Assembly: GCA_015487825.1 (NCBI GenBank)
Contig: WFOZ01000202.1
Location: forward strand, 1-10,529
Reading direction: 5' to 3'
DNA: 10,529 nt
From: Planctomycetaceae bacterium
GTDB lineage: Bacteria; Planctomycetota; Planctomycetia; Planctomycetales; Planctomycetaceae
Within the stretch, counting starts at the first letter, position 1; each line of letters opens with the position of its first letter. Shown here one piece after another: positions 1 through 8,391 of the stretch. The notes under the pieces are model-generated. The model was not told where the DNA came from. It ran no database searches and saw nothing but the letters and a program-made list of their open reading frames with translations. The translations under genes and the position numbers were made by a program.

Positions 1-21
1 AAGACGTAGGGTCCGCTATTT

Positions 22-79
22 CCTCGTTCCCAAGGTCCACCTTGGAAACGCAAGGGAATGAAGCTCCTGCTTCACGTCG
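22..79. repeat. REP-like double hairpin in intergenic DNA
   Basis: Two short hairpins sit side by side. The first pairs CCAAGG (30-35) with CCTTGG (40-45) around a TCCA loop. The second pairs TGAAGC (59-64) with GCTTCA (69-74) around a TCCT loop. An alternative 7-bp helix joins CGTTCCC (25-31) to GGGAATG (54-60), including one G-U pair, so the unit can refold. Adjacent palindromes with pyrimidine-rich tetraloops and a CGTTCCC lead resemble the REP-type repeats dispersed in many genomes and often mobilised by RAYT (Y1 tyrosine) transposases. Only one copy is in the window, so repeat status is inferred. It lies past the 3' end of the phosphoesterase gene, where such repeats often sit, and could also affect transcript ends there. 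Confidence 0.45.
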
Positions 80-173
80 GAATTACAAATCATCTAAAAC
101 GAACGAAAACACGGCTGGGAAGCAGGGGCTTGCGAACGAGTTGAACTGGTGCTGTCCAGCTAAGTGGTCACTT

Positions 174-1766
174 TCATTTTTCGATACGAATTGATCGCTG
201 CCCATGCCAGGTGCGGTTTCGGTAATCGGTTGCTTCGATATTGATATGATAGGTTCCCGCGGGCAAGTCGTTGGGGATTTCCGCTTTCCATAAATGCGAA
301 GATTTTTTCGGAGCCTTGATAACCGTAAAGGGAATCGGCTTGCGTCCTTTGACTAACGTTTTTTCTCGTTCGTGCGTCTGTTTCAATTTTGGGTCGACTT
401 CAGAGACTTTCTTCATCTCGATCCACTCTTTGGAACCGATTTTCATTCTCACTTTTGTTTTGACCGATCCATTGAAGACGTTTGCATAGAGAGTGCTCGG
501 ATTGGCTGCAGAATTATGAATCAGTTCGGGAGCAGATATTTCCATCTGATAGTTTTTGTCCCGGCCGGCTGCGTAAAAATCGAGAAGGTAATCGCTTCCG
601 TTAAACGAGAGGATCGAATAACCGTTCGGGGCACCATCGGCCATCGTCGTATGCGGAATACCACGTTCATCTTTCGCTCCGGACCACCAACTGCCACAGA
701 CGGTCACGTTAATAATATGATGATGCGGCTTGATTCCTTTCCAGCCATCTTTCTGATCAATCCAGACATGTTCGTGGTGATGGGTATGCCCGGAAATTGA
801 AATACAGAATTTTCGTTTTTCGATCAATCGATACAGCCCGCTGCGATCATTCACGGCAATCAGCGGAATGTGCATCATCAACACAACAAGCTGATCGTCC
901 GGCACGAGCGCCAGATCGTTTTTGATAAACTGCATTTGTTCTTTGCCAATACCGCCGCGATAATGAGATTTTTTCGTTTTTTCATCGTGAATCCATTCGA
1001 TGTTATCGACCACAAGAAAATGAACCGGACCGTGATCGAAAGAGTAATAGGAAGGCCCGTAAACCCGCTCGAATGTTTCGTTGACATCTTTCCGATTTTT
1101 GGCATCCAGGTTGATATCGTGATTCCCAATCACGTTGTACCAGGGAATTCCGAGGATCGCGATAGATTGATTATGTGGCTGCATCACCGAAAGATCATCG
1201 AAAACAATATCTCCTAAAGTGACCCCCAGTGAAGCATCTGTCCCGACGAGTTGTTCAATTACATCGTGAGACATCCAGTCAACTTCCTGAACGTTGCGTG
1301 GCTGTGTGTCGCCAAACATAATCGCTTTGAACTCGTTCGGTTCCTGTTTCGGATACAGTGGAAAGTCGATGGAAGCGGGCAGCGGTCCGGTTGGCTTAAC
1401 GCCGGGGAATTTTGATGCCACTGAACCGTTCGGTTTATGAATGTAATAAAACCGGGGCAACATCTGTTTGTTGACAGGCGTTTGCCAGTTGCGTGGTTTG
1501 ATCACAAAAATGATGGAATCGTCGCCAACGGGAATTTTGTATCGCCCCTGTTGGTCGGTCTTCGTAATATTATCCCCATTAGAAACCCGAATCCCCGGCA
1601 GCGGTTTATCCCCTTCATCGAATTGGCGATTGTTGTTGACATCGTGATAAACCACGCCTTGAGCGATGGTCAAAGAATCCGCAGGAACAACTTGTGCAAA
1701 TGTTTTATCGAAGTTGACAGTAAAAACGGACAACGTCAAAACCAAACCGCTGAGCATATAACGCAT
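174..1766 (-). CDS. Secreted calcineurin-like metallophosphoesterase
   Basis: A predicted exported phosphoester hydrolase of 530 residues. All the dimetal-binding motifs of the calcineurin-like fold appear in order: GDTQ (152-155), GDIVFDD (185-191), GNHD (214-217), a histidine in MMHIP (near 299) and GHTH (326-329). A hydrophobic leader (about 4-20) with likely cleavage after TFA (near 24) suggests secretion. Residues about 37-80 read as a small beta domain with a DVNNNRQFDEGD loop typical of calcineurin-phosphoesterase N-terminal or SdrD-B-like modules. The segment after the catalytic core, with GSWWSGAKDERGIP and DGAPNGY (about 358-383), fits the C-terminal domain of the same architecture. 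The ATG at 1766 is preferred: GAGGG lies 6 nt upstream of it, but only 3 nt from an in-frame TTG one codon earlier. The substrate is unknown. It is divergent from the oxidoreductase and appears monocistronic. Confidence 0.9.
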   Translation of the reverse strand: MRYMLSGLVLTLSVFTVNFDKTFAQVVPADSLTIAQGVVYHDVNNNRQFDEGDKPLPGIRVSNGDNITKTDQQGRYKIPVGDDSIIFVIKPRNWQTPVNKQMLPRFYYIHKPNGSVASKFPGVKPTGPLPASIDFPLYPKQEPNEFKAIMFGDTQPRNVQEVDWMSHDVIEQLVGTDASLGVTLGDIVFDDLSVMQPHNQSIAILGIPWYNVIGNHDINLDAKNRKDVNETFERVYGPSYYSFDHGPVHFLVVDNIEWIHDEKTKKSHYRGGIGKEQMQFIKNDLALVPDDQLVVLMMHIPLIAVNDRSGLYRLIEKRKFCISISGHTHHHEHVWIDQKDGWKGIKPHHHIINVTVCGSWWSGAKDERGIPHTTMADGAPNGYSILSFNGSDYLLDFYAAGRDKNYQMEISAPELIHNSAANPSTLYANVFNGSVKTKVRMKIGSKEWIEMKKVSEVDPKLKQTHEREKTLVKGRKPIPFTVIKAPKKSSHLWKAEIPNDLPAGTYHINIEATDYRNRTWHGQRSIRIEK

Positions 1767-2065
1767 CAATATCCCTCACATTATTTTATGTTGAAATCTG
1801 TTATTAGTGACGCATTACCTTAACAGAGTCGAGCGACCAATTGAAACAGAACGGATGATTTTACTGTTTATTGAATTCACATAAGCATCGCAATCCTGTA
1901 GGTTAGTATCTTATTCAATGAAATACTGCGCAAAACGGCAGGAAATTTTCAGGCGAGCCGGGGGTGTTAACCCCCTGGTTACTCTGCTGTTATAGATCGG
2001 CAGCCAATCGGCACTCGAAAGTTACCCGGGTTAGAAATTAATCGTTAGTCTTACGGAGTAATAAA
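1767..2065. promoter_or_regulatory. Divergent intergenic region between phosphoesterase and oxidoreductase
   Basis: This 299-bp spacer separates two divergently transcribed genes, so it must hold the promoter of each or of longer transcripts. Ribosome binding sites are visible at both ends: GAGGG before the minus-strand ATG at 1766, and GGAG (2055-2058) 7 nt before the plus-strand ATG at 2066. I found no strong sigma-70 pair on either strand. The only other clear structure is the GC-rich hairpin at 1960-1975. Confidence 0.5.
1954..1978. repeat. GC-rich hairpin, possible dispersed planctomycete repeat
   Basis: GGGGGT (1960-1965) pairs perfectly with ACCCCC (1970-1975) around a GTTA loop, and a further C-G pair (1958/1977) follows one mismatch. 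The centre contains the palindrome GTTAAC. Similar AGCC-G-run-TGTTAAC-C-run strings seem familiar from planctomycete intergenic DNA, but that is recollection and not something tested here. It lies about 90 bp before the oxidoreductase start and has no T-tract after it, so it is unlikely to be an intrinsic terminator. Confidence 0.4.
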
Positions 2066-3247
2066 ATGGATCGCAGAGCATTTTTGGCAACGAGTTCACT
2101 CACGATGGCGACAACCGGGCTGGCTTTTTCAAATGAAAAGAACCGCTTGCGTGTTGCGGTAATCGGGCATACCGGTCGCGGAAATTATGGTCACGGGGTT
2201 GATACCGTCTGGCTGCATGTGCCGGAAACTGAAATTGTCGCCGTTGCTGATGCCGAGGCGAACGGGTTGGCTAAAGCGAAAACGCGATTGAAAGTGGAAA
2301 ACGGTTTTGCCGATTACCGTAAGATGCTCAAAGTTACTAACGCAGACATCGTTGCAATCTGCCCACGGCAACCGGATCAACATCGTGATATGTGCCTGGC
2401 AGCTATTGAAGCAGGAGCAAAAGGGATCTTCATCGAAAAACCTTTTTGCCGAACACCAGCCGAAGCGGATGAGATTATCGCCGCCTGTGAAAAGCAGAAT
2501 GTGAAACTGGCGGTGGCTCATCGCAATCGATATCACCCGACCCTCAAGGCAATCGACCAGTATATTGCAGGCGGCGGGCTTGGCAAAGTTCTTGAAATTC
2601 GCGGACGCGGCAAAGGAGACCGCCGGGGTGGCGCGGAAGATTTATGGGTGCTCGGCTCTCACGTGCTCAATATGATCAACTACTTCGGTGGAAAGCCGAT
2701 CTCCTGTTCCGCAGTTTTAAGGCAAGACGGAAAGCGGGTCACCAAAGCCGATGTGAAACAGGGAAACGAAGCTCTCGGTTTATTGGCAGGTAACGAAGTG
2801 CATGCACGATACGAAATGCAACGCGGGATGATCGCCTACTTCGATTCCATTGCCAACGATGGCACAAAGAACGCCGGCTTCGGTTTGCAGATTATCGGCA
2901 GCGAAGGGATGATCGACATGAGCTGCGACGTGCAACCGCTGGCGTATCTGGTGCCTGGCAATCCTTTTCGACCAACCACCAAACCGCGTCCCTGGGTTCC
3001 AATTACCTCAGCCGGAGTTGGCAAGCCTGAACCTTTGAAAAACCTGAGTGAAACAATCGGGCATCACGTTGGACTGGTTCGCGATTTAATCGATGCGATG
3101 CAAAACGACCGCCAACCTCTTTGTAATATGTATGAAGGGGCGATGACGGTCGAAATGATTTGCGCTGTGTTCGCTTCGCATCAACAAAACAGTGCAGCGG
3201 TTACGTTCCCACTGAAAGAAAGAGGCAACGCCCTTGCAAAACTCTGA
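2066..3247 (+). CDS. Gfo/Idh/MocA family oxidoreductase with Tat-type leader
   Basis: A 393-residue NAD(P)-dependent oxidoreductase of the glucose-fructose oxidoreductase / inositol dehydrogenase / MocA family, which acts on sugars, cyclitols or related compounds; the substrate cannot be read from sequence. The N terminus has RRAFL (3-7) followed by a moderately hydrophobic stretch to about residue 22, which fits a twin-arginine signal for export of a folded cofactor-loaded enzyme. The Rossmann nucleotide site is AVIGHTGRGNYG (31-42), a variant of GxGxxG. EKPF (124-127) is the family's conserved lysine motif, AHRNRYHP (151-158) follows it, and GSHVLN (197-202) carries the histidine usually found in the active site. 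Length is normal for secreted planctomycete members. GGAG lies 7 nt before the ATG, which fixes the start. It is transcribed alone, divergent from the phosphoesterase. Confidence 0.92.
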   Translation: MDRRAFLATSSLTMATTGLAFSNEKNRLRVAVIGHTGRGNYGHGVDTVWLHVPETEIVAVADAEANGLAKAKTRLKVENGFADYRKMLKVTNADIVAICPRQPDQHRDMCLAAIEAGAKGIFIEKPFCRTPAEADEIIAACEKQNVKLAVAHRNRYHPTLKAIDQYIAGGGLGKVLEIRGRGKGDRRGGAEDLWVLGSHVLNMINYFGGKPISCSAVLRQDGKRVTKADVKQGNEALGLLAGNEVHARYEMQRGMIAYFDSIANDGTKNAGFGLQIIGSEGMIDMSCDVQPLAYLVPGNPFRPTTKPRPWVPITSAGVGKPEPLKNLSETIGHHVGLVRDLIDAMQNDRQPLCNMYEGAMTVEMICAVFASHQQNSAAVTFPLKERGNALAKL

Positions 3248-3340
3248 ATTCGTCGGCTAGCATTGACCAAGCAATTCTAACAGATTCACTTCATTCAAAA
3301 GGTCTCTGTCATTGTCGCTTGAAATATCAAGCCAGAACGC

Positions 3341-3470
3341 AGGATGGTCTGCTTGCCCCCATCTTCGCATGGCCGGTTTTATTCAGCAGCAGAAAAAACG
3401 GTACTATTTTGAACCAGCAATGAACTGAATTGTCGGGGACCATATTTGATGGGTGTAAGCACGCCATCCT
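3341..3470. repeat. 130-bp imperfect palindrome, MITE-like
   Basis: The two ends are inverted repeats of each other. Positions 3341-3386 and the complement of 3425-3470 align over 46 bases at about 28 identities without gaps. The outer 23 bases match at 19 positions (shared AGGATGG, TGCTT and CCCATC) and the inner ends share ATTCAG; a one-base gap in each arm also aligns ATGG. The inner loop is 38 bp and encodes nothing convincing. Terminal inverted repeats on a short non-coding segment suggest a miniature inverted-repeat element or its remnant. No target-site duplication is visible at the borders, and no second copy is in the window. The right arm ends 15 bp before the kinase start, so the kinase leader or promoter may lie inside it. 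Confidence 0.45.
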
Positions 3471-3485
3471 ATCTACTGACTGTAA

Positions 3486-5117
3486 ATGATGTCCAATTCT
3501 GATGAACAACGTGATCCACTGGAAATTCTTTTCAGTGATTTTCTTCAACGTAAGCGAGAAGGAGATTCGATCAGCATTGAGGAATTTGCAACGGAACATC
3601 CTGATCAGGCGGAAGAGATTCGTGATCTATTCCCGACACTTGCTTCCCTGGAAAAAGCTCGTTCTTCGCAAGGAGCAAATGATCCATTTCAGGCCGGAGA
3701 GGATATTTCCGGCGGTTTGATGCTGGGAGAGTATCGACTGCTGCGGGAAATTGGTGTGGGAGGCATGGGTATCGTTTATGAAGCGATGCAGGAGACAATG
3801 CAGCGCCGTGTCGCGGTCAAGGTGCTCCCTCAGGAATTTTCTCAGCAGGAAATTCGACGCAATCGATTTCTGCAGGAAGCTCGCACGGTCGCCCGGCTTT
3901 CTTATCGGAATATTGTTCCGATTTTTGATTTTGGCGAATCAGACAATCGTTACTTTTTTGCGATGCGACTGATTCAGGGAGCAGGGTTGGACTGGGTCAT
4001 TTTGCGGATGAGCGAAGATGACACCCCGTTGACATCAACAGAAGTGCTTCGCCATTTCCAGCAACAGGGAATTACTCTTTCCGAAGAAACTCCCGAAGAC
4101 GATGATGACAGTCTTGCTTGTGAATTCGAGTTTACTGAATCTGCAAACAGTGAAGATAACGAGAAGCACAAATGGATTTTGCGACAGGATTCCTGGAAAC
4201 AGATAGCCCGGATCGGATTGCAGGCTGCCCGGGCACTCAACCATGCCCACAAGGCGGGGATTTTACATCGAGACATCAAGCCGGGCAATCTGCTTCTCGA
4301 TGAAGATGGCGTGATCTGGATTACCGATTTTGGACTGGCAAAATCGGAAAATGAACTTTCATTAACAGCCGCTAACGATGTGGTTGGGACGCTGCGGTAT
4401 ATTTCTCCCGAACGATTTCATGGCCAGGTCGATGCCCGTAGTGATATTTACGCACTCGGTTTAACGCTGATTGAATTATGTACTCGCCGTCTTGTTTTTG
4501 AGCAGGCCGGGCGCACCGAGTTAATCCGTAATATTATGGAAGGGAATGTGACAGCCCCCCGCGAAATCAATCCGGATATTCCGGAAGCTCTGGAAAACAT
4601 CCTGCTTAAAGCGACTGCCAAAAGTCCGGCAAACCGATACCAGACAGCTGCAGAAATGGCGGAAGACCTTCGTGCTTTTTCTCGTGGGTCTCAAGTCAAA
4701 CCTACAACGCCTCAACTGGATCGCAAATGGCCTGGACTGCTTCGCAAAAACTGGCTTACAGTTACTCTGGGTGGGCTGTGCATTATTCAGGCAGCGTTTC
4801 TTTTCATGCCATCGTCTTCCTCACAACAAAATCCTGAGAACCTGCAAACTCTCAAAGTCGCTCAGGAAGATGTGCAGACCCGCCTCGATGCTCTTGATGC
4901 ACTCTATTACCAGTCGATGCAACAGGAAATATCAGACGACCTGAATAATATCTCCATCATTCAAACTGTCCCGAAAAACAGTCCAGAACAATTTACTCTG
5001 AAAAACCTTCTTACTCTTTACAGCCATTTAGAAAAAGAGACCGAGAAACATCAACTCTCTGCGGTACAGGAACAGATCACAAAACGAATAAAGCTGATTC
5101 AAAAAGTCCTGGATTAA
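3486..5117 (+). CDS. Membrane-anchored Hanks-type serine/threonine protein kinase
   Basis: A 543-residue signalling kinase with all the catalytic motifs expected of an active enzyme: glycine-rich loop GVGGMGIV (90-97), VAVK lysine (112), helix-C glutamate (131), HRDIKPGN (261-268), DFG (281-283) and GTLRYISPER (301-310), then DIYALG (320-325). Residues about 10-58 form a helical leader (DPLEILFSDFLQ, EEFATEHPDQAEEIRDLFP) of the kind common in front of planctomycete kinases. Between the hinge and HRD is an unusually long acidic insert (about 172-229). One hydrophobic segment (about 423-441) follows the kinase domain and leaves about 100 helical residues outside the membrane, with no PASTA, WD40 or TPR repeats recognised. 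Two adjacent ATGs open the frame and no clear Shine-Dalgarno precedes them. The target and stimulus are unknown. Confidence 0.92.
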   Translation: MMSNSDEQRDPLEILFSDFLQRKREGDSISIEEFATEHPDQAEEIRDLFPTLASLEKARSSQGANDPFQAGEDISGGLMLGEYRLLREIGVGGMGIVYEAMQETMQRRVAVKVLPQEFSQQEIRRNRFLQEARTVARLSYRNIVPIFDFGESDNRYFFAMRLIQGAGLDWVILRMSEDDTPLTSTEVLRHFQQQGITLSEETPEDDDDSLACEFEFTESANSEDNEKHKWILRQDSWKQIARIGLQAARALNHAHKAGILHRDIKPGNLLLDEDGVIWITDFGLAKSENELSLTAANDVVGTLRYISPERFHGQVDARSDIYALGLTLIELCTRRLVFEQAGRTELIRNIMEGNVTAPREINPDIPEALENILLKATAKSPANRYQTAAEMAEDLRAFSRGSQVKPTTPQLDRKWPGLLRKNWLTVTLGGLCIIQAAFLFMPSSSSQQNPENLQTLKVAQEDVQTRLDALDALYYQSMQQEISDDLNNISIIQTVPKNSPEQFTLKNLLTLYSHLEKETEKHQLSAVQEQITKRIKLIQKVLD

Positions 5118-5135
5118 CAGGAGCTTCCCCGTTAG

Positions 5136-5723
5136 CTAGCAATTTTTCAGGTGTTGATCTCTCCATTGTTCAATGGCGTTGCGATCGATTTGCTGGTCTG
5201 CTTTGAGCAGGCTTTTCATCAGGTCTCTCTGCTGCTGGTCTGCTACGTTCCAGAGATCCGAGTATTTCATTGGAGTCCCAGGATTCATTTTCTGCCCTTC
5301 AGCTACTTCAAGCAGATAGATCGTTCGATCCCCCGTTTCAAAACGGGCTTCCACTTTGCAATCGAATGCCGCGATTGCCTCTGTAAGAATCGGAGCCCCG
5401 GTTTCCCATTGCGTCGTCTGAAAATCGAGCAGTTTGTCACTCTGTTTCCCTGAACATGTCCCCAACTTCCAGGCCCAGGCCAGGTGTTCTTCACCCAAAA
5501 GGTGTAATGCGCAACAGTTCGAATTTTCGATCAGAGTCCATGTGTGATGCTGGTGAGCGATGCCGACCATCAATCGGGGGCAATCCGGAACAATAGATGC
5601 ATTCGATACAAAAGTTGCAATCAGACCTCCCCGAGCGTTTTCATCCTGCGAAGTTACAGCCAGCAGGACCGGATCGAGCAATTGTAACGCTTCTTCAAGC
5701 TGAGCTGATTTGTCTGGGAACAT
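5136..5723 (-). CDS. Flavin reductase-like (FMN-binding split-barrel) protein
   Basis: A soluble protein of 195 residues that fits the flavin reductase-like domain, a split barrel that binds FMN and in many members reduces flavin with NAD(P)H for a partner oxygenase. Visible family features are the early strand DPVLLAVTS (17-25), GGLIATFVSNASIVPDCPRLMVGI (32-55) where the flavin phosphate is usually held, a strand HTWTLIENSNCCALHLL (60-76), and FETGDRTIYLLEV (128-140), which occupies the usual GDH position but has Arg instead of His. The C-terminal 40 residues are helical and charged. No oxygenase gene is adjacent, so it may serve an unlinked partner or act as a flavin or haem-type split-barrel protein. 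It converges on the kinase with 18 bp between stop codons, and is divergent from cpaF. The Shine-Dalgarno is weak. Confidence 0.82.
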   Translation of the reverse strand: MFPDKSAQLEEALQLLDPVLLAVTSQDENARGGLIATFVSNASIVPDCPRLMVGIAHQHHTWTLIENSNCCALHLLGEEHLAWAWKLGTCSGKQSDKLLDFQTTQWETGAPILTEAIAAFDCKVEARFETGDRTIYLLEVAEGQKMNPGTPMKYSDLWNVADQQQRDLMKSLLKADQQIDRNAIEQWRDQHLKNC

Positions 5724-5949
5724 CTGTTTTCACTTTCGAGGGATAATGATGTCAATTTGCAACATTGTTGCCGCAAGAGCCGACCTGACTCAATTTCCTA
5801 AGCTAGATTAGAGTGAATTCCCATGCTCTCTCAAGTCTGTGGTGCAAATCTGAAATTGAATCCGCAGATATTGTAGCAAACGGCAAAGAATCTGAGACAT
5901 CGGGATGAATCGAAACAGGGAATAAGAAACAGAGACAAGGAAACTATCA
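5724..5949. promoter_or_regulatory. Divergent spacer upstream of cpaF
   Basis: This 226-bp spacer separates the flavin reductase-like gene (minus) from cpaF (plus) and must contain the promoter for the Tad set if that set is transcribed from its own start. AAGGA (5937-5941) lies 8 nt before the cpaF ATG. I could not pick out a convincing sigma-70 or sigma-54 promoter or an operator. Confidence 0.4.
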
Positions 5950-7281
5950 ATGCCTCCAACAAATCAGACAGCAATCAGAGCCCAGCGTTCAACCGTCTTT
6001 TCACAGGACGATTTTGAATCATTAAAGACACTTATCCACAGTAAACTGGTCGACAAACTCGATCTGTCCCGTCTGGGAGATATGGAAGGAGATACGCTTC
6101 GTCGTGAAATCCGCCTGGTTGTTGAGCATTTGTGCGACACGGAAAATCCGCTGTTGAATCGCTCTGAACGAGAACGATTGATCGAAGAAGTTCTCGACGA
6201 AACATTCGGGTTCGGCCCGTTGGAAGTCCTGATGAAGATGGACGATGTTGCAGATATTATGATCAACGGTCCCAAGAATGTGTTTGTTGAAAAAGCGGGC
6301 CGAATACAGAAATCTGATGTCACATTTCGCGATAACGATCACTTGCTGCAAATTCTGGATCGAATTGTTTCTCGTGTCGGTCGCCGGATTGACGAAACAA
6401 GTCCGATGTGCGATGCCAGGCTGCCTGATGGTTCTCGATTGAATGCCATTATACCGCCGCTGGCTCTGGATGGACCGTCACTGACAATTCGTAAATTTGG
6501 TACTGAACCATTGACTTTGGAAAAGCTGATCGGCTTCGGAGCCTTCACGCCCGAAATGGTAATGTTTCTCGAAGGTGCAACAAAAGCTCGTTTGAATATG
6601 ATCATTTCGGGAGGTACCGGTTCCGGTAAAACGACACTGCTTAACACACTCTCAAGCTTCATTCAGAATGATCATCGTATTGTGACCATTGAAGATGCAG
6701 CAGAGCTTCAATTACAGCAGGAACATGTTTTACGACTGGAAACGCGGCCTGCAAACATAGAAGGAAAAGGACGCGTTTCTGCGACAGATCTGGTAAAAAA
6801 TGCCCTGCGAATGCGACCGGACCGCATCATCATCGGAGAATGTCGTGGTGCAGAAACACTCGACATGCTTCAAGCGATGAATACCGGCCATGATGGTTCG
6901 CTGACAACGGTGCATGCCAACAATCCTCGCGATTCTGTTTCCCGAATGGAAACGATGATTTCCATGGGAGGTATCGAACTGCCGATCAAAGCGATTCGCC
7001 AGCAGTTCAGCGCAGCGGTAGACATCATCATTCAGGCCAGCCGGTTGCAGGGCGGACCGCGAAAGGTGACCCACATTACTGAAGTTCTCAACATGGAGCA
7101 GGATACGATTATCATGCAGGATATTTTTCTGTATGTACAGGACGGGATTGATGAAGAAGGCAGGGCTCATGGTCACTTTGAAGCGACCGGTGTCAGACCT
7201 TCCTGCATGGACCGGCTTGAAGCGGCAGGTGTCAGATTACCGCCGAATCTGTTCTCGGCTCGTGTTCTGGGCGGTATGTAG
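5950..7281 (+). CDS. cpaF: Tad/Flp pilus assembly ATPase CpaF (TadA family)
   Basis: A cytoplasmic secretion ATPase of the VirB11-like TadA/CpaF branch, 443 residues, close to the family's usual size. It forms a hexamer under the inner membrane and powers extension, and in some systems retraction, of Tad (type IVc) pili by acting on TadB/TadC. An N-terminal domain (about 20-180) includes [23 protein letters not shown] (86-108), a hallmark of the family. The RecA-like core carries Walker [10 protein letters not shown] (221-229), the TIEDAAEL Asp box (246-253), Walker B with catalytic Glu in RIIIGECRG (292-300), NTGHDGS (311-317) and the His box TTVHANNP (319-326). The C-terminal tail after about 375 is longer than the minimal core and ends in a proline-containing GVRLPPNLF segment. 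AAGGA 8 nt upstream supports the start. It is the first gene of the cpaF-tadB-tadC set, 67 bp from tadB. Confidence 0.95.
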   Translation: MPPTNQTAIRAQRSTVFSQDDFESLKTLIHSKLVDKLDLSRLGDMEGDTLRREIRLVVEHLCDTENPLLNRSERERLIEEVLDETFGFGPLEVLMKMDDVADIMINGPKNVFVEKAGRIQKSDVTFRDNDHLLQILDRIVSRVGRRIDETSPMCDARLPDGSRLNAIIPPLALDGPSLTIRKFGTEPLTLEKLIGFGAFTPEMVMFLEGATKARLNMIISGGTGSGKTTLLNTLSSFIQNDHRIVTIEDAAELQLQQEHVLRLETRPANIEGKGRVSATDLVKNALRMRPDRIIIGECRGAETLDMLQAMNTGHDGSLTTVHANNPRDSVSRMETMISMGGIELPIKAIRQQFSAAVDIIIQASRLQGGPRKVTHITEVLNMEQDTIIMQDIFLYVQDGIDEEGRAHGHFEATGVRPSCMDRLEAAGVRLPPNLFSARVLGGM

Positions 7282-7348
7282 TAGCGTGATGAAGAAATGA
7301 AAATAACGACACTTTCTTAACTTTGCAGATTCCAGGTAGAGGTGTGAT

Positions 7349-8320
7349 ATGGACCCGATGATTATTTCAATTGCTGTTTTCGTAGCTGTTGTTACTGCCG
7401 TTGGCGCAGTACTGATGGTCATGAAGGATTACAGCGCGACCAAATCAGAAGAACGACTCGATATTCTCACTGGCCAGAAAACAAAAGAGGAAGTGGAAGA
7501 GAAAAGAGTACTCAAGCAGGAGATGCTCAAAGAAGGAGTGGGCGGATTATCAAGCCTGATCCATAAGCTGACTTCGCGTTTTGGGAATCTCCCTCTGTTT
7601 TTTGAACAGGCTGATTCGCCAATTGGAATTGAAGTGTTTGCGATTATCTCAATTGTCCTTGGTGTGATTGGCATGGGAATAGGAGTGGTTGCCAATGCAC
7701 CACCGCCAATGTATCCGGTTTGTGGATTGGGCCTGGCAGCATTTCCGATGCTCTGGCTGCATTTCCGTAGAAAACGACGCATGGCAAAATTTGCGAACTC
7801 TCTTCCTGATGCATTAGAGTTAATTGCCCGTGCGTTACGCTCGGGGCACTCGCTGGCTTCAGGATTACAGGTTGTTGTGCAGGAAATGCCCGACCCTGTT
7901 TCGAAAGAATTTGCCATTGCTTACGAAGAACAGAACCTGGGAATTCCGATCGATGTTGCTCTGAAAAATGTTTTTCGCAGAATGCCAAACTTCGATTTCA
8001 AATTCTTCGCCACAGCTGTCGCCATCCAAAGGCAGTCGGGGGGCGACCTGGCCGAGATTCTGGATAAGATCGGTCATATCGTTCGAGAGCGTTTCCGAAT
8101 TATGGGACAGGTCCAGGCACTGACGGGAGAAGGTCGAATCAGTGGTATCGTACTGATGGCTCTTCCTGTCGTTCTGTTCTTTACCATGTACTACCTCAAC
8201 CCCGACTACACAATGCTGCTGTTTACTGAAGAAATGGGGCGAAAGATGATTGCCGGAGCCCTTTTCCTTCAACTTCTGGGAGCGTATACAATCAATAAAA
8301 TTATTCAAATCAAAATTTGA
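7349..8320 (+). CDS. tadB: Tad pilus inner-membrane platform protein TadB (T2SS-F family)
   Basis: An inner-membrane protein of 323 residues that with TadC forms the platform moved by the CpaF ATPase during pilus assembly. The order is: a membrane segment at 5-25; a charged cytoplasmic linker (28-75) rich in Lys/Glu; hydrophobic segments at about 95-117 and 120-138; a basic patch FRRKRRM (139-145); a cytoplasmic type II secretion F domain (about 150-262) opening with SLPDALELIARALRSGHSLASGL (151-173) and including RQSGGDLAEILDKI (228-241); and two C-terminal membrane segments (about 265-282 and 298-315). This matches TadB rather than TadC by the SLPDALELIARALRSG and QSGGDLAEIL signatures. AGAGG (7338-7342) lies 6 nt before the ATG. 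The 67-bp gap from cpaF and 71-bp gap to tadC are long for one operon but hold no clear terminator. Confidence 0.93.
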   Translation: MDPMIISIAVFVAVVTAVGAVLMVMKDYSATKSEERLDILTGQKTKEEVEEKRVLKQEMLKEGVGGLSSLIHKLTSRFGNLPLFFEQADSPIGIEVFAIISIVLGVIGMGIGVVANAPPPMYPVCGLGLAAFPMLWLHFRRKRRMAKFANSLPDALELIARALRSGHSLASGLQVVVQEMPDPVSKEFAIAYEEQNLGIPIDVALKNVFRRMPNFDFKFFATAVAIQRQSGGDLAEILDKIGHIVRERFRIMGQVQALTGEGRISGIVLMALPVVLFFTMYYLNPDYTMLLFTEEMGRKMIAGALFLQLLGAYTINKIIQIKI

Positions 8321-8391
8321 ATTCAAACTAATAAACTTCGACAACTGTAGAGTCCGCGAAAACAAGATAAAAAACAAGGCGAGGAGACATC

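Noticed and set aside
271..1823. Several plus-strand frames opposite the phosphoesterase gene
   Set aside because: They lie antisense to a gene with complete catalytic motifs, and their translations show no family resemblance or ribosome sites.
3160..3599. Small frames on both strands around the kinase upstream spacer
   Set aside because: They overlap the end of the oxidoreductase, the palindromic element or the start of the kinase, and their products look like random translation.
5118..5150. Bidirectional terminator between the convergent kinase and flavin reductase-like genes
   Set aside because: Only the short palindrome GCTAGC and a T5 run are present, and the stem is too short to support a terminator call.
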